Shown one piece after another: positions 1 to 7,126 of a stretch of 12,845 nucleotides of DNA. The position numbers and the translations under genes are program-made. Positions within the stretch are counted from its first letter, which is position 1. Each line of letters begins with the position of its first letter. The stretch spans positions 1-12,845 of the forward strand of contig JACCYP010000311.1 of NCBI GenBank assembly GCA_013696425.1, in the 5' to 3' direction. Below the pieces are notes generated by a model. It was not told the DNA's origin, searched no databases, and was given only the letters and a program-made list of their open reading frames with translations. The stretch comes from Thermoleophilaceae bacterium. GTDB lineage: Bacteria; Actinomycetota; Thermoleophilia; Solirubrobacterales; Thermoleophilaceae.

Positions 1-149
1 ACGGCTACACCGCCAGTGGTGGGCCCGTGGGCGTGGGAACCGCGACGGCGAAGTCGATGGTCTTGAACACAGTGCTCGTGCATCTGATCGGGATGCTCGG
101 CACCCAGATCTTCTGGGGGACCAACCCCAGAGCCCCAATAGGCGGCTGA
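1..149 (+). CDS. MlaE/YrbE-type ABC permease, C-terminal fragment
   Basis: This is the 3' end of a gene entering from the left edge; the first complete codon is at 3 and the TGA stop is at 147-149, giving 48 residues. The reading is GYTASGGPVGVGTATAKSMV followed by a hydrophobic helix (about residues 20-38, NTVLVHLIGMLGTQIFW) and the tail GTNPRAPIGG. A GY-ASGGPVGVG-ATA-SMV block followed by a last membrane helix is the typical C-terminus of MlaE/YrbE permeases, the integral inner-membrane part of Mla/Mce lipid transporters. It lies 55 bp upstream of the ATPase gene and in front of six mce genes, which matches the second permease gene (yrbEB position) of actinobacterial mce operons. Another permease gene probably lies further left, outside the window. 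Family assignment is strong; which of the two YrbE paralogues it is remains positional inference. Confidence 0.88.
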   Translation, partial: GYTASGGPVGVGTATAKSMVLNTVLVHLIGMLGTQIFWGTNPRAPIGG

Positions 150-151
150 TA

Positions 152-191
152 GATGATCAATTCTTCATTCCCGCACCCCCGGACGATCATC
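152..191 (+). repeat. Imperfectly placed 7-bp inverted repeat in the 55-bp gap before the ATPase gene
   Basis: The arms gatgatc (152-158) and gatcatc (185-191) are exact reverse complements separated by 26 nt. The right arm abuts the Shine-Dalgarno sequence of the ATPase gene. The gap also contains an AT-richer patch (aattcttcattc, 159-170) that stands out from the surroundings. Arm length is short for the spacer, so chance is a real possibility; it could be an operator or a weak mRNA structure. Confidence 0.25.
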
Positions 192-204
192 GGAGGAGTC
201 AACC
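192..204 (+). promoter_or_regulatory. Strong Shine-Dalgarno that fixes the GTG start of the ATPase
   Basis: ggaggag at 192-198 is a near-perfect match to the anti-SD core, with 6 nt to the GTG at 205. It supports the long form of the ATPase, acidic extension included, over a shorter form starting at the internal ATG (505) where the ABC domain begins. Confidence 0.8.
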
Positions 205-1248
205 GTGGCTGATGACAAGGACCAGAAGGACTGGTTGCAGGAGGACGAGCAGCCGACCACCGAGCAGCCGACCACCGAGCAGGCGAGCGGTGATCCGGAG
301 AGCGGCGATCCGATCGAGGTGAACACCGACGGTCTGAAGAGCGACTCCGACGAGGAGACCGCCCGCGTCACCCGTGAGGCCGCCCAGGAGAATCCGCCCG
401 ACCCGGACGAGCACATCCCGGACAATCTGCGCGCCGGCCCCGGTGACGAGAACCCCTACCAGTGGCACACCGGGCTCAAGCGCGAGCACGGCTCGACCGA
501 CGCGATGGAGTTCATCGACGTCAAGAAGTCCTTCGGCCGCAACACGATCCTGAACGGCCTGAACCTCGGCGTGCCCGACAACCAGATCTCGATGATCCTC
601 GGGCCGTCGGGCACCGGCAAGTCGGTGTGCATCAAGCACATGGTCGGCCTCCTCTACCCGGACGAGGGCGACGTGCTGGTCCACGGCGAGTCGGTGCCGA
701 ACATGACCGACGACGAGCTGTTCGAGATGCGCAAGAAGTTCGGCGTCCTGTTCCAGGACGGAGCGCTCTTCGGGTCGATGAACCTCTGGGACAACGTCGC
801 CTTCCCGCTGCGCCAGCACACGGACAAGGGCGAGGACGAGATCGCGGACATCGTGAACCGCCGCCTCAAGGAGGTCGGCCTCGGCTTCGCGGGCGACAAG
901 CTGCCCAACGAGCTCTCGGGCGGCATGCGCAAGCGGGCGGGCTTCGCTCGCGCGCTCGTGCTCGACCCCGACATCGTGCTCTTCGACGAGCCCGACTCGG
1001 GTCTCGACCCGGTGCGCACCGCGCTCCTCTGCGAGCTGATCCAGGAGATCCACGAGGAGAACGGCGGCGCCTACGTGGTCATCACCCACGACATCATGAG
1101 CGCGCGTCGCGTGGCCGACTACATCGCGGTCCTGTGGAAGGGCCGCATCGTCGAATCCGGTCCCGCGAGCGAGCTGTTCAACTCGCCGAACCAGTTCGTC
1201 CGGCAGTTCCTCTCGGGTGAAGCGCAAGGTCCGCTCGGCATGGAGTAA
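205..1248 (+). CDS. MlaF/MceG (Mkl)-type ABC transporter ATP-binding protein with acidic N-terminal extension
   Basis: This 347-residue cytoplasmic ATPase should power the MlaE/YrbE permease and Mce hexamer encoded around it. The ABC domain begins near residue 101. Visible motifs are Walker A GPSGTGKS (133-140), Q-loop Gln184 in LFQDGALF, signature LSGGM (237-241), Walker B IVLFDEP (257-263, catalytic Glu262), D-loop SGLDP (265-269) and switch His295 in VVITHD. The DEPDSGLDPVR block and the FVRQFL-(6)-GP-GM C-terminus resemble mycobacterial MceG/Mkl more than proteobacterial MlaF. Residues 1-100 are highly acidic and low-complexity, with a tandem EQPTT repeat, and look disordered; E. coli MlaF (about 270 aa) lacks such a region. 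The GTG start is set by a strong SD. In mycobacteria mceG is unlinked from the mce operons; here it sits between the permease and mce genes, so this cluster is more self-contained. All catalytic residues are present. Confidence 0.93.
   Translation: MADDKDQKDWLQEDEQPTTEQPTTEQASGDPESGDPIEVNTDGLKSDSDEETARVTREAAQENPPDPDEHIPDNLRAGPGDENPYQWHTGLKREHGSTDAMEFIDVKKSFGRNTILNGLNLGVPDNQISMILGPSGTGKSVCIKHMVGLLYPDEGDVLVHGESVPNMTDDELFEMRKKFGVLFQDGALFGSMNLWDNVAFPLRQHTDKGEDEIADIVNRRLKEVGLGFAGDKLPNELSGGMRKRAGFARALVLDPDIVLFDEPDSGLDPVRTALLCELIQEIHEENGGAYVVITHDIMSARRVADYIAVLWKGRIVESGPASELFNSPNQFVRQFLSGEAQGPLGME
247..282 (+). repeat. 15-bp in-frame tandem repeat (EQPTT x2 plus EQ)
   Basis: Codons 247-261 and 262-276 are identical (gag cag ccg acc acc) and the next two codons (277-282) begin a third copy. 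It lies in the disordered acidic extension of the ATPase, where a change in copy number would probably be tolerated. Confidence 0.8.
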
Positions 1249-1250
1249 CC

Positions 1251-1266
1251 GGCGCCGGCTGGCGCC
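1251..1266 (+). terminator. GC hairpin just after the ATPase stop codon (possible attenuator or 3'-end structure)
   Basis: ggcgcc (1251-1256), loop ggct, ggcgcc (1261-1266) forms a six-pair all-GC stem starting 2 nt after the TAA stop. No T-run follows, so it is not a classical intrinsic terminator. It could be a partial terminator or stabilise the 3' end of the upstream transcript, letting permease/ATPase and mce segments accumulate at different levels. The arm is itself palindromic and common in GC-rich DNA, so the call is tentative. Confidence 0.3.
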
Positions 1267-1277
1267 TCCGCCTACCC

Positions 1278-1289
1278 CGGGTTAACCCG
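1278..1289 (+). promoter_or_regulatory. Perfect 12-bp palindrome, candidate operator
   Basis: cgggttaacccg is a perfect palindrome with an AT core in the 115-bp gap before the first mce gene, about 75 bp upstream of its ATG. A symmetric site here suits a dimeric repressor; mycobacterial mce operons are controlled by GntR/FadR-type (Mce1R) and TetR-type (Mce3R) regulators, but I do not recognise this site as a known operator. No clear -35/-10 pair could be assigned in the gap; the best -10-like string is taatac at 1339-1344, without a matching -35. Confidence 0.35.
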
Positions 1290-1341
1290 CTTAACGGAAC
1301 GGCAACCTCAGAAACGTACTGGCCCTCTAGCGCGTCGGTAA

Positions 1342-1360
1342 TACTCCCGCCAGGGGAGTA
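1342..1360 (+). promoter_or_regulatory. Inverted repeat overlapping the ribosome-binding site of the first mce gene
   Basis: tactccc (1342-1348) and gggagta (1354-1360) are exact reverse complements around a 5-nt loop (gccag). The right arm contains most of the SD ggggag (1353-1358), which lies 5 nt before the ATG at 1364. As RNA, the 7-bp stem would hide the SD of the gene that leads a translationally coupled six-gene block. As DNA, the same 19-bp symmetric site could be an operator. The sequence alone does not separate these. Confidence 0.5.
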
Positions 1361-1363
1361 GAG

Positions 1364-2740
1364 ATGGCCAGCCACGCAGAAACCAAGGGTGCATCCACCT
1401 TCGCTCGGGTGGTTGCCATCGGCGCCGTAATCGCGGTTGTCCTGCTGGTGGCCGTCCTCATGTTCGGGGGAGGCGACAAGCCCTACACGGTGAGCGCCAC
1501 CTTCGAGACCGGCGGGCAGCTCGTGAAGGGCAACCAGGTCGAGGTGGGCGGACGCCCGATCGGCACCGTGAAGGACATAGAGCTGACCGACAACGGCCAG
1601 GCGAAGGTCACGATGGAGCTGAAGGAATTCGCCCCGCTGCACGCCGGCACCACCGCCGTGGTCCGTGCGAACTCCCTGTCGGGCATCGCCAACCGCTACG
1701 TCTCGCTGACCCCCGGACCCGACTCCGGCACCGAGATCCCCGAGGGAGGCAAGATCGGGGTCGACAAGACCACGGCGCCCGTCGACCTCGACCAGCTCTT
1801 CAACACGCTCGACCCCGACACGCGCAAGGGCCTGCAACAGCTCGTGCAGGGATCGGCCGCGCAGTTCGACGGCAAGAGCAAGGAGGCAAACGAGGCCGCC
1901 AAGTACTTCAACCCGGCGCTCTCCACCTCGTCGAAGCTGCTCGAGGAGGTCGTGCTCGACCGCGACGCCTTCCGTGGCTTCGTGACCGACAGTGCGGCCC
2001 TGACCGGTGCACTCGCCGAACGCCGCGACGATCTCGCGGGGCTGGTCACCAACACGAACGAGACCGCGGGGGCGATCGCCGAGGAGAACGTGGCGCTCGG
2101 GCGGGCGCTCGGCCTGCTCCCCGGAACGCTTCGCAAGGCCAACACCACGTTTGTGAACCTGCGCGCCACGCTCGAGGACCTGACGGTGCTCGTGGACGCG
2201 TCGAAGCCGGCCACCAAGGAGCTCGAGCCTTTCTTCCGCAAGCTCCGCCCGCTGGTGCGGGACGCCGAACCGACCATCAAGGATCTGAGTCAGCTCATCC
2301 GCAAGCGCGGCGCCGGCAACGACGCCATCGACCTCCTCCAGAAGGCGCCGAAGCTCGCCTCGATCACCGACACCGCGTTCCCGCGCACCGTGCGGGCCTT
2401 CCAGAAGACGCAGCCGGTGCTCGAGTTCGCCCGCCCCTACACGCCCGACTTCGCGGGCTGGCTCACCAAGTTCGGCCAGGGCGCGGCCAACTACGACGCC
2501 AACGGCCACTTCGCGCGCATCCAGCCGCTGTTCAACGCCTTCTCGATCACCGACAACCCGCTCGGCCAGACGCTGACCGCGCAGCCTGACACCGGCCGCG
2601 CATTCGAGATCGGGCCGGAGGCGCGCAAGGCGCAGCGCTGTCCCGGCGGCTCGACGCAGGCCTCGCCCGACGGCTCCTCGCCGTGGAAGCCCACCCCGAC
2701 CTTCGACTGTGACCCGGCCGCGGTGCCCCCCGGACCATGA
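1364..2740 (+). CDS. Mce family protein 1 of 6 (MlaD domain; mceA position)
   Basis: This 458-residue protein has the standard Mce layout: short cytoplasmic N-terminus, one membrane helix (about 13-34), an MlaD domain (about 40-117, with QLVKGNQVEVGGRPIGTV and the end YVSLTPG), a linker with LDPDTRKGL (149-157), then a long helical region (about 170-350) expected to form part of the lipid-conducting tube. The C-terminal part contains NYDANGHFARIQP (376-388), a motif echoed in the fourth Mce protein, and two cysteines (426, 449), its only ones. It has no lipobox and is anchored by its helix. ATG 1364 has a good SD, but that SD lies in an inverted repeat. Its TGA overlaps the next ATG (ATGA, 2737-2740). 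Family certain; the mceA name is positional. Confidence 0.93.
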   Translation: MASHAETKGASTFARVVAIGAVIAVVLLVAVLMFGGGDKPYTVSATFETGGQLVKGNQVEVGGRPIGTVKDIELTDNGQAKVTMELKEFAPLHAGTTAVVRANSLSGIANRYVSLTPGPDSGTEIPEGGKIGVDKTTAPVDLDQLFNTLDPDTRKGLQQLVQGSAAQFDGKSKEANEAAKYFNPALSTSSKLLEEVVLDRDAFRGFVTDSAALTGALAERRDDLAGLVTNTNETAGAIAEENVALGRALGLLPGTLRKANTTFVNLRATLEDLTVLVDASKPATKELEPFFRKLRPLVRDAEPTIKDLSQLIRKRGAGNDAIDLLQKAPKLASITDTAFPRTVRAFQKTQPVLEFARPYTPDFAGWLTKFGQGAANYDANGHFARIQPLFNAFSITDNPLGQTLTAQPDTGRAFEIGPEARKAQRCPGGSTQASPDGSSPWKPTPTFDCDPAAVPPGP

Positions 2741-4245
2741 GGCGCCTGCTCACAGCCCTCGTCCTGCTCGTCGTGGTCGTGGTGGCCGTCGGCATCAGCA
2801 CGGGCGCGTCCGAGGAGGACGGCGCGGGCTACGAGGTCCGCGCGATCTTCGACAACGTCGCGGCCGCGGTCGAGGGCGAGGACGTGAAGATCGCCGGTGC
2901 GAAGGTCGGGCAGATCAAGTCGCTCGACGTCACGCCCGAGAACAAGGCGGCCGTCGTGCTCCAGATCGACTCCAAGGGCTTCGCGCCGTTCCGCGAGAAC
3001 GCCAAGTGCACCATCCGCCCGCAGGGCCTCATCGGCGAGAAGTTCGTCGAGTGCGACCCGGGCAGCGCCCCCTCGCCGGAGCTCGCCGAGGTCGAGGAGG
3101 GCAAGCCGGGCGCCGGCCAGGCCCTGCTGCCGATCGAGCGCAACTCGACACCGGTGGATCTCGATCTGATCAACGACACGCTGCGCCTGCCCTACGGCCA
3201 GCGCCTGTCGATCATCATCAACGAGTTCGGCACCGGCCTCGCCGGGCGCACCAAGGAGCTGCGCGAGGCCATCAACCGGGCGAACCCGGCCCTGCGTGAG
3301 ACCGACAAGGTCCTGAAGATCCTCGCCGACGAGAACCAGGTGCTCGCCGACCTCGCGCGGGACTCCGATGCGGCCCTCGCACCGCTCGCCCGCGAGAAGG
3401 GCCGCGTGCAGGGCTTCATCGACAACGCGAACACGGTCTCCACCGCCACGGCCGAGCGCAGCGCGGACCTCCAGCGCACCTTCCAGAAGTTCCCGTCCGC
3501 CCTTCGCGCGCTGCGCCCGACGCTGCGCGACCTCGGCGCGCTCTCTGACGAGATGACTCCGGTGCTGCGCGACCTCGGTGAGTCCGCGCCCGACCTGAAC
3601 CGCTTCCTGCTCTCGCTCGGCCCGTTCTCGGAGGAGGCGATCCCGTCACTCGACACGCTCGGCGACGCCCTCGAGGTCGGACTGCCCGCGCTGAAGGCCT
3701 CCGACCCGCTCCTCAAGGATGTGCGCGCGTTCGCCCGGGACCTGGTCCCGCTCGCATCTGACCTCGACTCGCTCACCGCCTCCCTCGACGAGACCGGTGG
3801 CATCGAGCGGATCATGGACTACCTCTTCTTCCAGGTCACCGCGATCAACGGCTTCGACGGCGTGTCGCACTACCTGCGCGCCCAGCTGATCGCGAACACC
3901 TGCACGACCTACGCGATCGACAAGACCTCGGGCTGCAACTCGAACTTCACCTCCACGGCGGTCACCTCCGCCAAGGGGAGCTCGAAGAAGATCAGCCCCC
4001 ACCTCGCCCGCCAGCGCAAGTTCCTCGACAGCAGCGACTACGACAAGGCCAGCAAGGGCAAGGGCACGGGCAAGCCGCTGCCCTCGGCCGGCCTGCAGCA
4101 GCGCCTGCTCGGGATCGAGGACCCGAAGATCAAGAAGCAGCGCGAGGCCAACATCCGTGCGCAGCGCAAGCAGGCGAACAACCGGGGCGGCACCGGCAGC
4201 AGCGAGGAAGCGGCCGTCGACTTCCTGCTGGGGAACGACAAGTGA
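2737..4245 (+). CDS. Mce family protein 2 of 6 (MlaD domain, basic C-terminal tail; mceB position)
   Basis: This is a 502-residue Mce subunit. A very short N-terminus (MRR) leads into a membrane helix (about 4-20), then an MlaD domain (about 30-108, KIAGAKVGQI, ending KFVECDPG) with two cysteines (91, 106) of its own. The linker differs from its siblings: LPYGQRLSIIINEFGTGLAG (151-170) replaces the DP-TR motif. Residues about 175-350 are helical with repeating L-P-L-DL patterns. C389 and C400 form a C-terminal pair. Residues about 412-482 are rich in Lys, Arg, Gln, Ser and Gly, a basic and probably disordered tail. There is no convincing SD (the upstream run is C-rich), so translation probably depends on re-initiation at the ATGA overlap. 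No lipobox cysteine follows the helix, unlike mycobacterial MceE. Confidence 0.92.
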   Translation: MRRLLTALVLLVVVVVAVGISTGASEEDGAGYEVRAIFDNVAAAVEGEDVKIAGAKVGQIKSLDVTPENKAAVVLQIDSKGFAPFRENAKCTIRPQGLIGEKFVECDPGSAPSPELAEVEEGKPGAGQALLPIERNSTPVDLDLINDTLRLPYGQRLSIIINEFGTGLAGRTKELREAINRANPALRETDKVLKILADENQVLADLARDSDAALAPLAREKGRVQGFIDNANTVSTATAERSADLQRTFQKFPSALRALRPTLRDLGALSDEMTPVLRDLGESAPDLNRFLLSLGPFSEEAIPSLDTLGDALEVGLPALKASDPLLKDVRAFARDLVPLASDLDSLTASLDETGGIERIMDYLFFQVTAINGFDGVSHYLRAQLIANTCTTYAIDKTSGCNSNFTSTAVTSAKGSSKKISPHLARQRKFLDSSDYDKASKGKGTGKPLPSAGLQQRLLGIEDPKIKKQREANIRAQRKQANNRGGTGSSEEAAVDFLLGNDK

Positions 4246-5681
4246 CCCGCCGCCAGGGCACAGCCTCCCTGATCGCGAGCCCGGTGCTCGTCGGGTCGAT
4301 CACGGTCCTCGTGGCGATCGTGGCGGTCTTCCTCGCCTACAACGCGAACGCCGGCCTGCCGTTCGTGCCCACCTACGACCTCAAGGCCGAGCTCCCCAAC
4401 GCGGCGAACCTCGTGCGCGGCAACGAGGTCCGCGTCGGCGGCCAGCGCGTGGGCGTGGTCGACGAGATCGTCGCTGAGCGCCAGGACGACGGGAAGGTCA
4501 CCGCACTCGTCTCGATGAAGCTCGAGAAGCAGATCGAGCCGCTGCCGAGCGACTCGGACCTGATCGTGCGGCCCCGCTCCGCCCTCGGCCTCAAGTTCAT
4601 CGACATCACACCCGGTCAGTCGGCCGCCGGCTTCAAGCCGGGGTCCACCGTGCCGCTTGCCAACGCCACACCGGATCCGGTCGAGATCGACGAGGTGTTC
4701 AACACCTTCGACGCGCCCACCCGTGTCGGTGCTCGCCGCAGCCTCTCCGGGTTCGGCGACGCACTCACGGGGCGTGGCGCGGGCATCAACCTGCTGATCG
4801 AGGACCTGCCGCCGCTGCTCGCGGACCTCGAGCCCGTCGCCGGGTCCCTCTCCGATCCCCAGACGCGTCTCGCCGAGCTCTTCCGCGCACTCGGTCGCAC
4901 GGCCGCCGAGGTGGCACCGGTGGCCGAGCAGCAGGCTCAGCTGTTCGTGAACCTCGACACCACATTCGGCGCCCTGGCGACGGTTGCCCGGCCGTTCATG
5001 CAGGACACGATCTCCGAGTCGCCGGCGACCCTCGACACGCTTACGCGCGATCTCCCCCCCCAGCGCAGATTCCTTCAGAACGCGACGCGCCTGGCGTCGG
5101 ACCTGAAGCCCGGCGTGGCCGTGCTGCCCGACACGCTCCCCGACCTCGCCGATGCGGTCGAGACCGGTGCGGAGGTCCTGCCCAAGACCCCGGCGCTCAA
5201 CCGCCGCGTCGCCAGCCTCTTCAGGGAGCTCGAGGACTTCTCGACCGACCCGCTCGTGCCGCGCGGCATCAAGAAGCTGAACGAGCTGGCCTCCGACCTG
5301 CAGCCGACGATCTCCTTCCTCACGCCGACCCAGACCGTCTGCAACTACGTGACCCTGTGGTTCCGCAACGTCTCCTCGGTGCTCTCCGAGGGCGACTCCA
5401 ACGGCACGTGGCAGCGGTTCATCATCATCGCGGCACCGCAGGGCCCGAACAACGAGGGCGGCCCCTCGAGCGGTCCGGCGGACGGTCCTTCGCGGGACAA
5501 CCACCTGCACGCGAACAACTACCCGAACACCGCGGCCCCGGGCCAGCCGAGGGAGTGCGAGGCCGGCAACGAGCCCTTCGCCGCGGGCAAGACCGTGATC
5601 GGCAACACCCCCGGCACGCAGCCGACGCAGACCAGCGGCCAGAAGAACGCCGAAGGTGAAGGGGAGGCGTCCTCACGATGA
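4242..5681 (+). CDS. Mce family protein 3 of 6 (MlaD domain; mceC position)
   Basis: This is a 479-residue Mce subunit starting with GTG in a GTGA overlap; gggga about 7 nt upstream can serve as SD. It has a membrane helix (about 14-33), an MlaD domain (about 44-125, with NLVRGNEVRVGGQRVGVV and KFIDITPG), linker FNTFDAPTR (153-161), and a helical region (about 185-360) rich in L-P-L-L patterns. The segment TVCNYVTLWFRN (365-376) is typical of the C-terminal parts of actinobacterial Mce proteins. The final 80 residues are Asn/Gly/Pro/Thr-rich and likely disordered. C367 and C439 are its only cysteines. Codons at 5054-5061 include a run of eight C, but the frame stays open and Mce-like on both sides, so no frameshift is indicated. 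Confidence 0.93.
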   Translation: MTRRQGTASLIASPVLVGSITVLVAIVAVFLAYNANAGLPFVPTYDLKAELPNAANLVRGNEVRVGGQRVGVVDEIVAERQDDGKVTALVSMKLEKQIEPLPSDSDLIVRPRSALGLKFIDITPGQSAAGFKPGSTVPLANATPDPVEIDEVFNTFDAPTRVGARRSLSGFGDALTGRGAGINLLIEDLPPLLADLEPVAGSLSDPQTRLAELFRALGRTAAEVAPVAEQQAQLFVNLDTTFGALATVARPFMQDTISESPATLDTLTRDLPPQRRFLQNATRLASDLKPGVAVLPDTLPDLADAVETGAEVLPKTPALNRRVASLFRELEDFSTDPLVPRGIKKLNELASDLQPTISFLTPTQTVCNYVTLWFRNVSSVLSEGDSNGTWQRFIIIAAPQGPNNEGGPSSGPADGPSRDNHLHANNYPNTAAPGQPRECEAGNEPFAAGKTVIGNTPGTQPTQTSGQKNAEGEGEASSR

Positions 5682-7126
5682 GAAAGCGCCGCGGATCCCG
5701 CTTCCAGAACCTCAACTCCGTGCTGGTGGGCGGCGTGCTCCTGGTGGTCGCCGTGGCCGGCACCTACCTGCTGTTCTCGAAGGACGTTCCGTTCCTGAAC
5801 CCGCCATATGAGCTGAATGCCGCCTTCGAAACCGCCAACAACGTGCAGCCGAACTCGCCGGTGCGCATCGCCGGCGTCGAGGCCGGCAAGGTCAAGAAGG
5901 TCGAGAAGAAGGGCGACGGCGCCGTGGTGACGATGGAGATGAAGGACAACGCGCTGCCGATCCACAAGGACGCGGAGGCGAAGGTCCGCCCGCGAATCTT
6001 CCTCGAGGGCAACTTCTTCATCGACCTGAAGCCGGGCACCCCCAGCGCCGGCGATATAGCCAGGGACGGCACGATTCCCGCGACCCAGACGGCGGCGCCG
6101 GTGCAGCTCGACCAGGTGCTCACCTCACTGCAGTCCGACACGCGCGTGGACCTGCAGCGGCTGATCCAGGGCTACGGCGCGTCCATCGGCGGCGAGCCCG
6201 AACCGGGTGAGGACGCCGACCAGGATCCCGACGTGAAGGGCGACACCGCGGGCGAGGCGCTCAACAAGTCGCTCGACTTCGCGCCCGGCGCGCTCAAGGG
6301 CGTGGCGCTCGTGAACCAGGCGCTGCTCGGCACCGAGCGCCACGATCTCTCCAAGCTGATCGCCGGCCAACAGCGCGTGTCCGCCGCGCTCGCCGCCGAC
6401 CAGGAGAACCTCAAGGGCTTCGTCACGAACTTCAACACGACGATGGCCGCGTTCGCGAGCGAGAGCGAGAACCTGAGCGAGACGGTCTCGTTGCTCCCCG
6501 ACACGCTCAAGACCTCGAGTGACACCTTCGACTCACTGAACGCCGCCTTCCCGCCGACCCGTGCCTTCGCGCGCGAGATCCTGCCGGGCGTGAAGCAGAC
6601 GGCCGAGACCATCGACCTGTCCTTCCCATGGATCGCGCAGACGCGCAAGCTGGTGTCCCCCGACGAGCTCCAGGGTCTCGTGGCCGAACTGCGGCCGGCC
6701 GTGGCCGACCTCTCGGATTTCACCGACGAGTCGATCACCCTGCTGCCGAAGGTCGACCTCCTGAACCGCTGCTTCATCGACGTTCTGCTGCCGACCGGCG
6801 ACATCAAGATCGAGGACGGCTTCCTGTCGACGGGCCTGGAGAACTACAAGGAGTTCTTCCAGACCCTGGCCGGCCTCTCGGGCGAGTCGCAGAACTTCGA
6901 CGGCAACGGCAGCTACACGCGCTTCCAGCCGGGCGGCGGCAGCAACACCGTGTCCACGGGCACCGCCACGTCGGGCGTCGGGCGCCTGTTCGGCAACGCG
7001 ACCAACCCACCGATCGGCACGCGGCCCGCGATGCCCGGCCGCCAGCCTCCGTTCGTGCGCGACAAGAACTGCCACGAGCAGGCGCTGCCGGCCGTGAACT
7101 CGGCCAAGACGGGAGCCGGACCGTGA
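5678..7126 (+). CDS. Mce family protein 4 of 6 (MlaD domain; mceD position)
   Basis: This 482-residue subunit begins at an ATGA overlap with a clear SD (ggggagg) about 10 nt upstream. A basic N-terminus (MRKRRGSR) precedes the membrane helix (about 15-33), fitting an inside-positive single-pass topology. The MlaD domain spans about 42-120 (VQPNSPVRIAGVEAGKV, NFFIDLKPG). After the linker (LQSDTRVDLQ, 151-160) comes an acidic insert rich in Glu, Asp and Pro (172-190) not seen in the siblings. The helical region runs about 195-360. The C-terminal motif NFDGNGSYTRFQP (406-418) matches the first Mce protein's NYDANGHFARIQP, marking these two as closer paralogues. C365 and C465 are its only cysteines. 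Confidence 0.93.
   Translation: MRKRRGSRFQNLNSVLVGGVLLVVAVAGTYLLFSKDVPFLNPPYELNAAFETANNVQPNSPVRIAGVEAGKVKKVEKKGDGAVVTMEMKDNALPIHKDAEAKVRPRIFLEGNFFIDLKPGTPSAGDIARDGTIPATQTAAPVQLDQVLTSLQSDTRVDLQRLIQGYGASIGGEPEPGEDADQDPDVKGDTAGEALNKSLDFAPGALKGVALVNQALLGTERHDLSKLIAGQQRVSAALAADQENLKGFVTNFNTTMAAFASESENLSETVSLLPDTLKTSSDTFDSLNAAFPPTRAFAREILPGVKQTAETIDLSFPWIAQTRKLVSPDELQGLVAELRPAVADLSDFTDESITLLPKVDLLNRCFIDVLLPTGDIKIEDGFLSTGLENYKEFFQTLAGLSGESQNFDGNGSYTRFQPGGGSNTVSTGTATSGVGRLFGNATNPPIGTRPAMPGRQPPFVRDKNCHEQALPAVNSAKTGAGP

Noticed and set aside
1296..1320. ECF-sigma-like promoter (ggaac ... cgtact) before the first mce gene
   Set aside because: The spacer of about 14 nt is shorter than the usual 16-18 nt and the -10 match is weak.
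1249..1363. Riboswitch or small RNA in the intergenic gap
   Set aside because: Only short isolated hairpins are visible in 115 bp; no known aptamer core or small-RNA terminator recognised.
4038..5510. 490-codon minus-strand frame (and similar ones at 1178-2509 and 7360-8304)
   Set aside because: All lie opposite confident Mce genes, share the same biased composition and have no domain support.
6628..7122. Upstream extension of Mce protein 5
   Set aside because: The frame is open, but the region is the C-terminal third of Mce protein 4 in another frame; the Mce N-terminus and SD place the start at GTG 7123.
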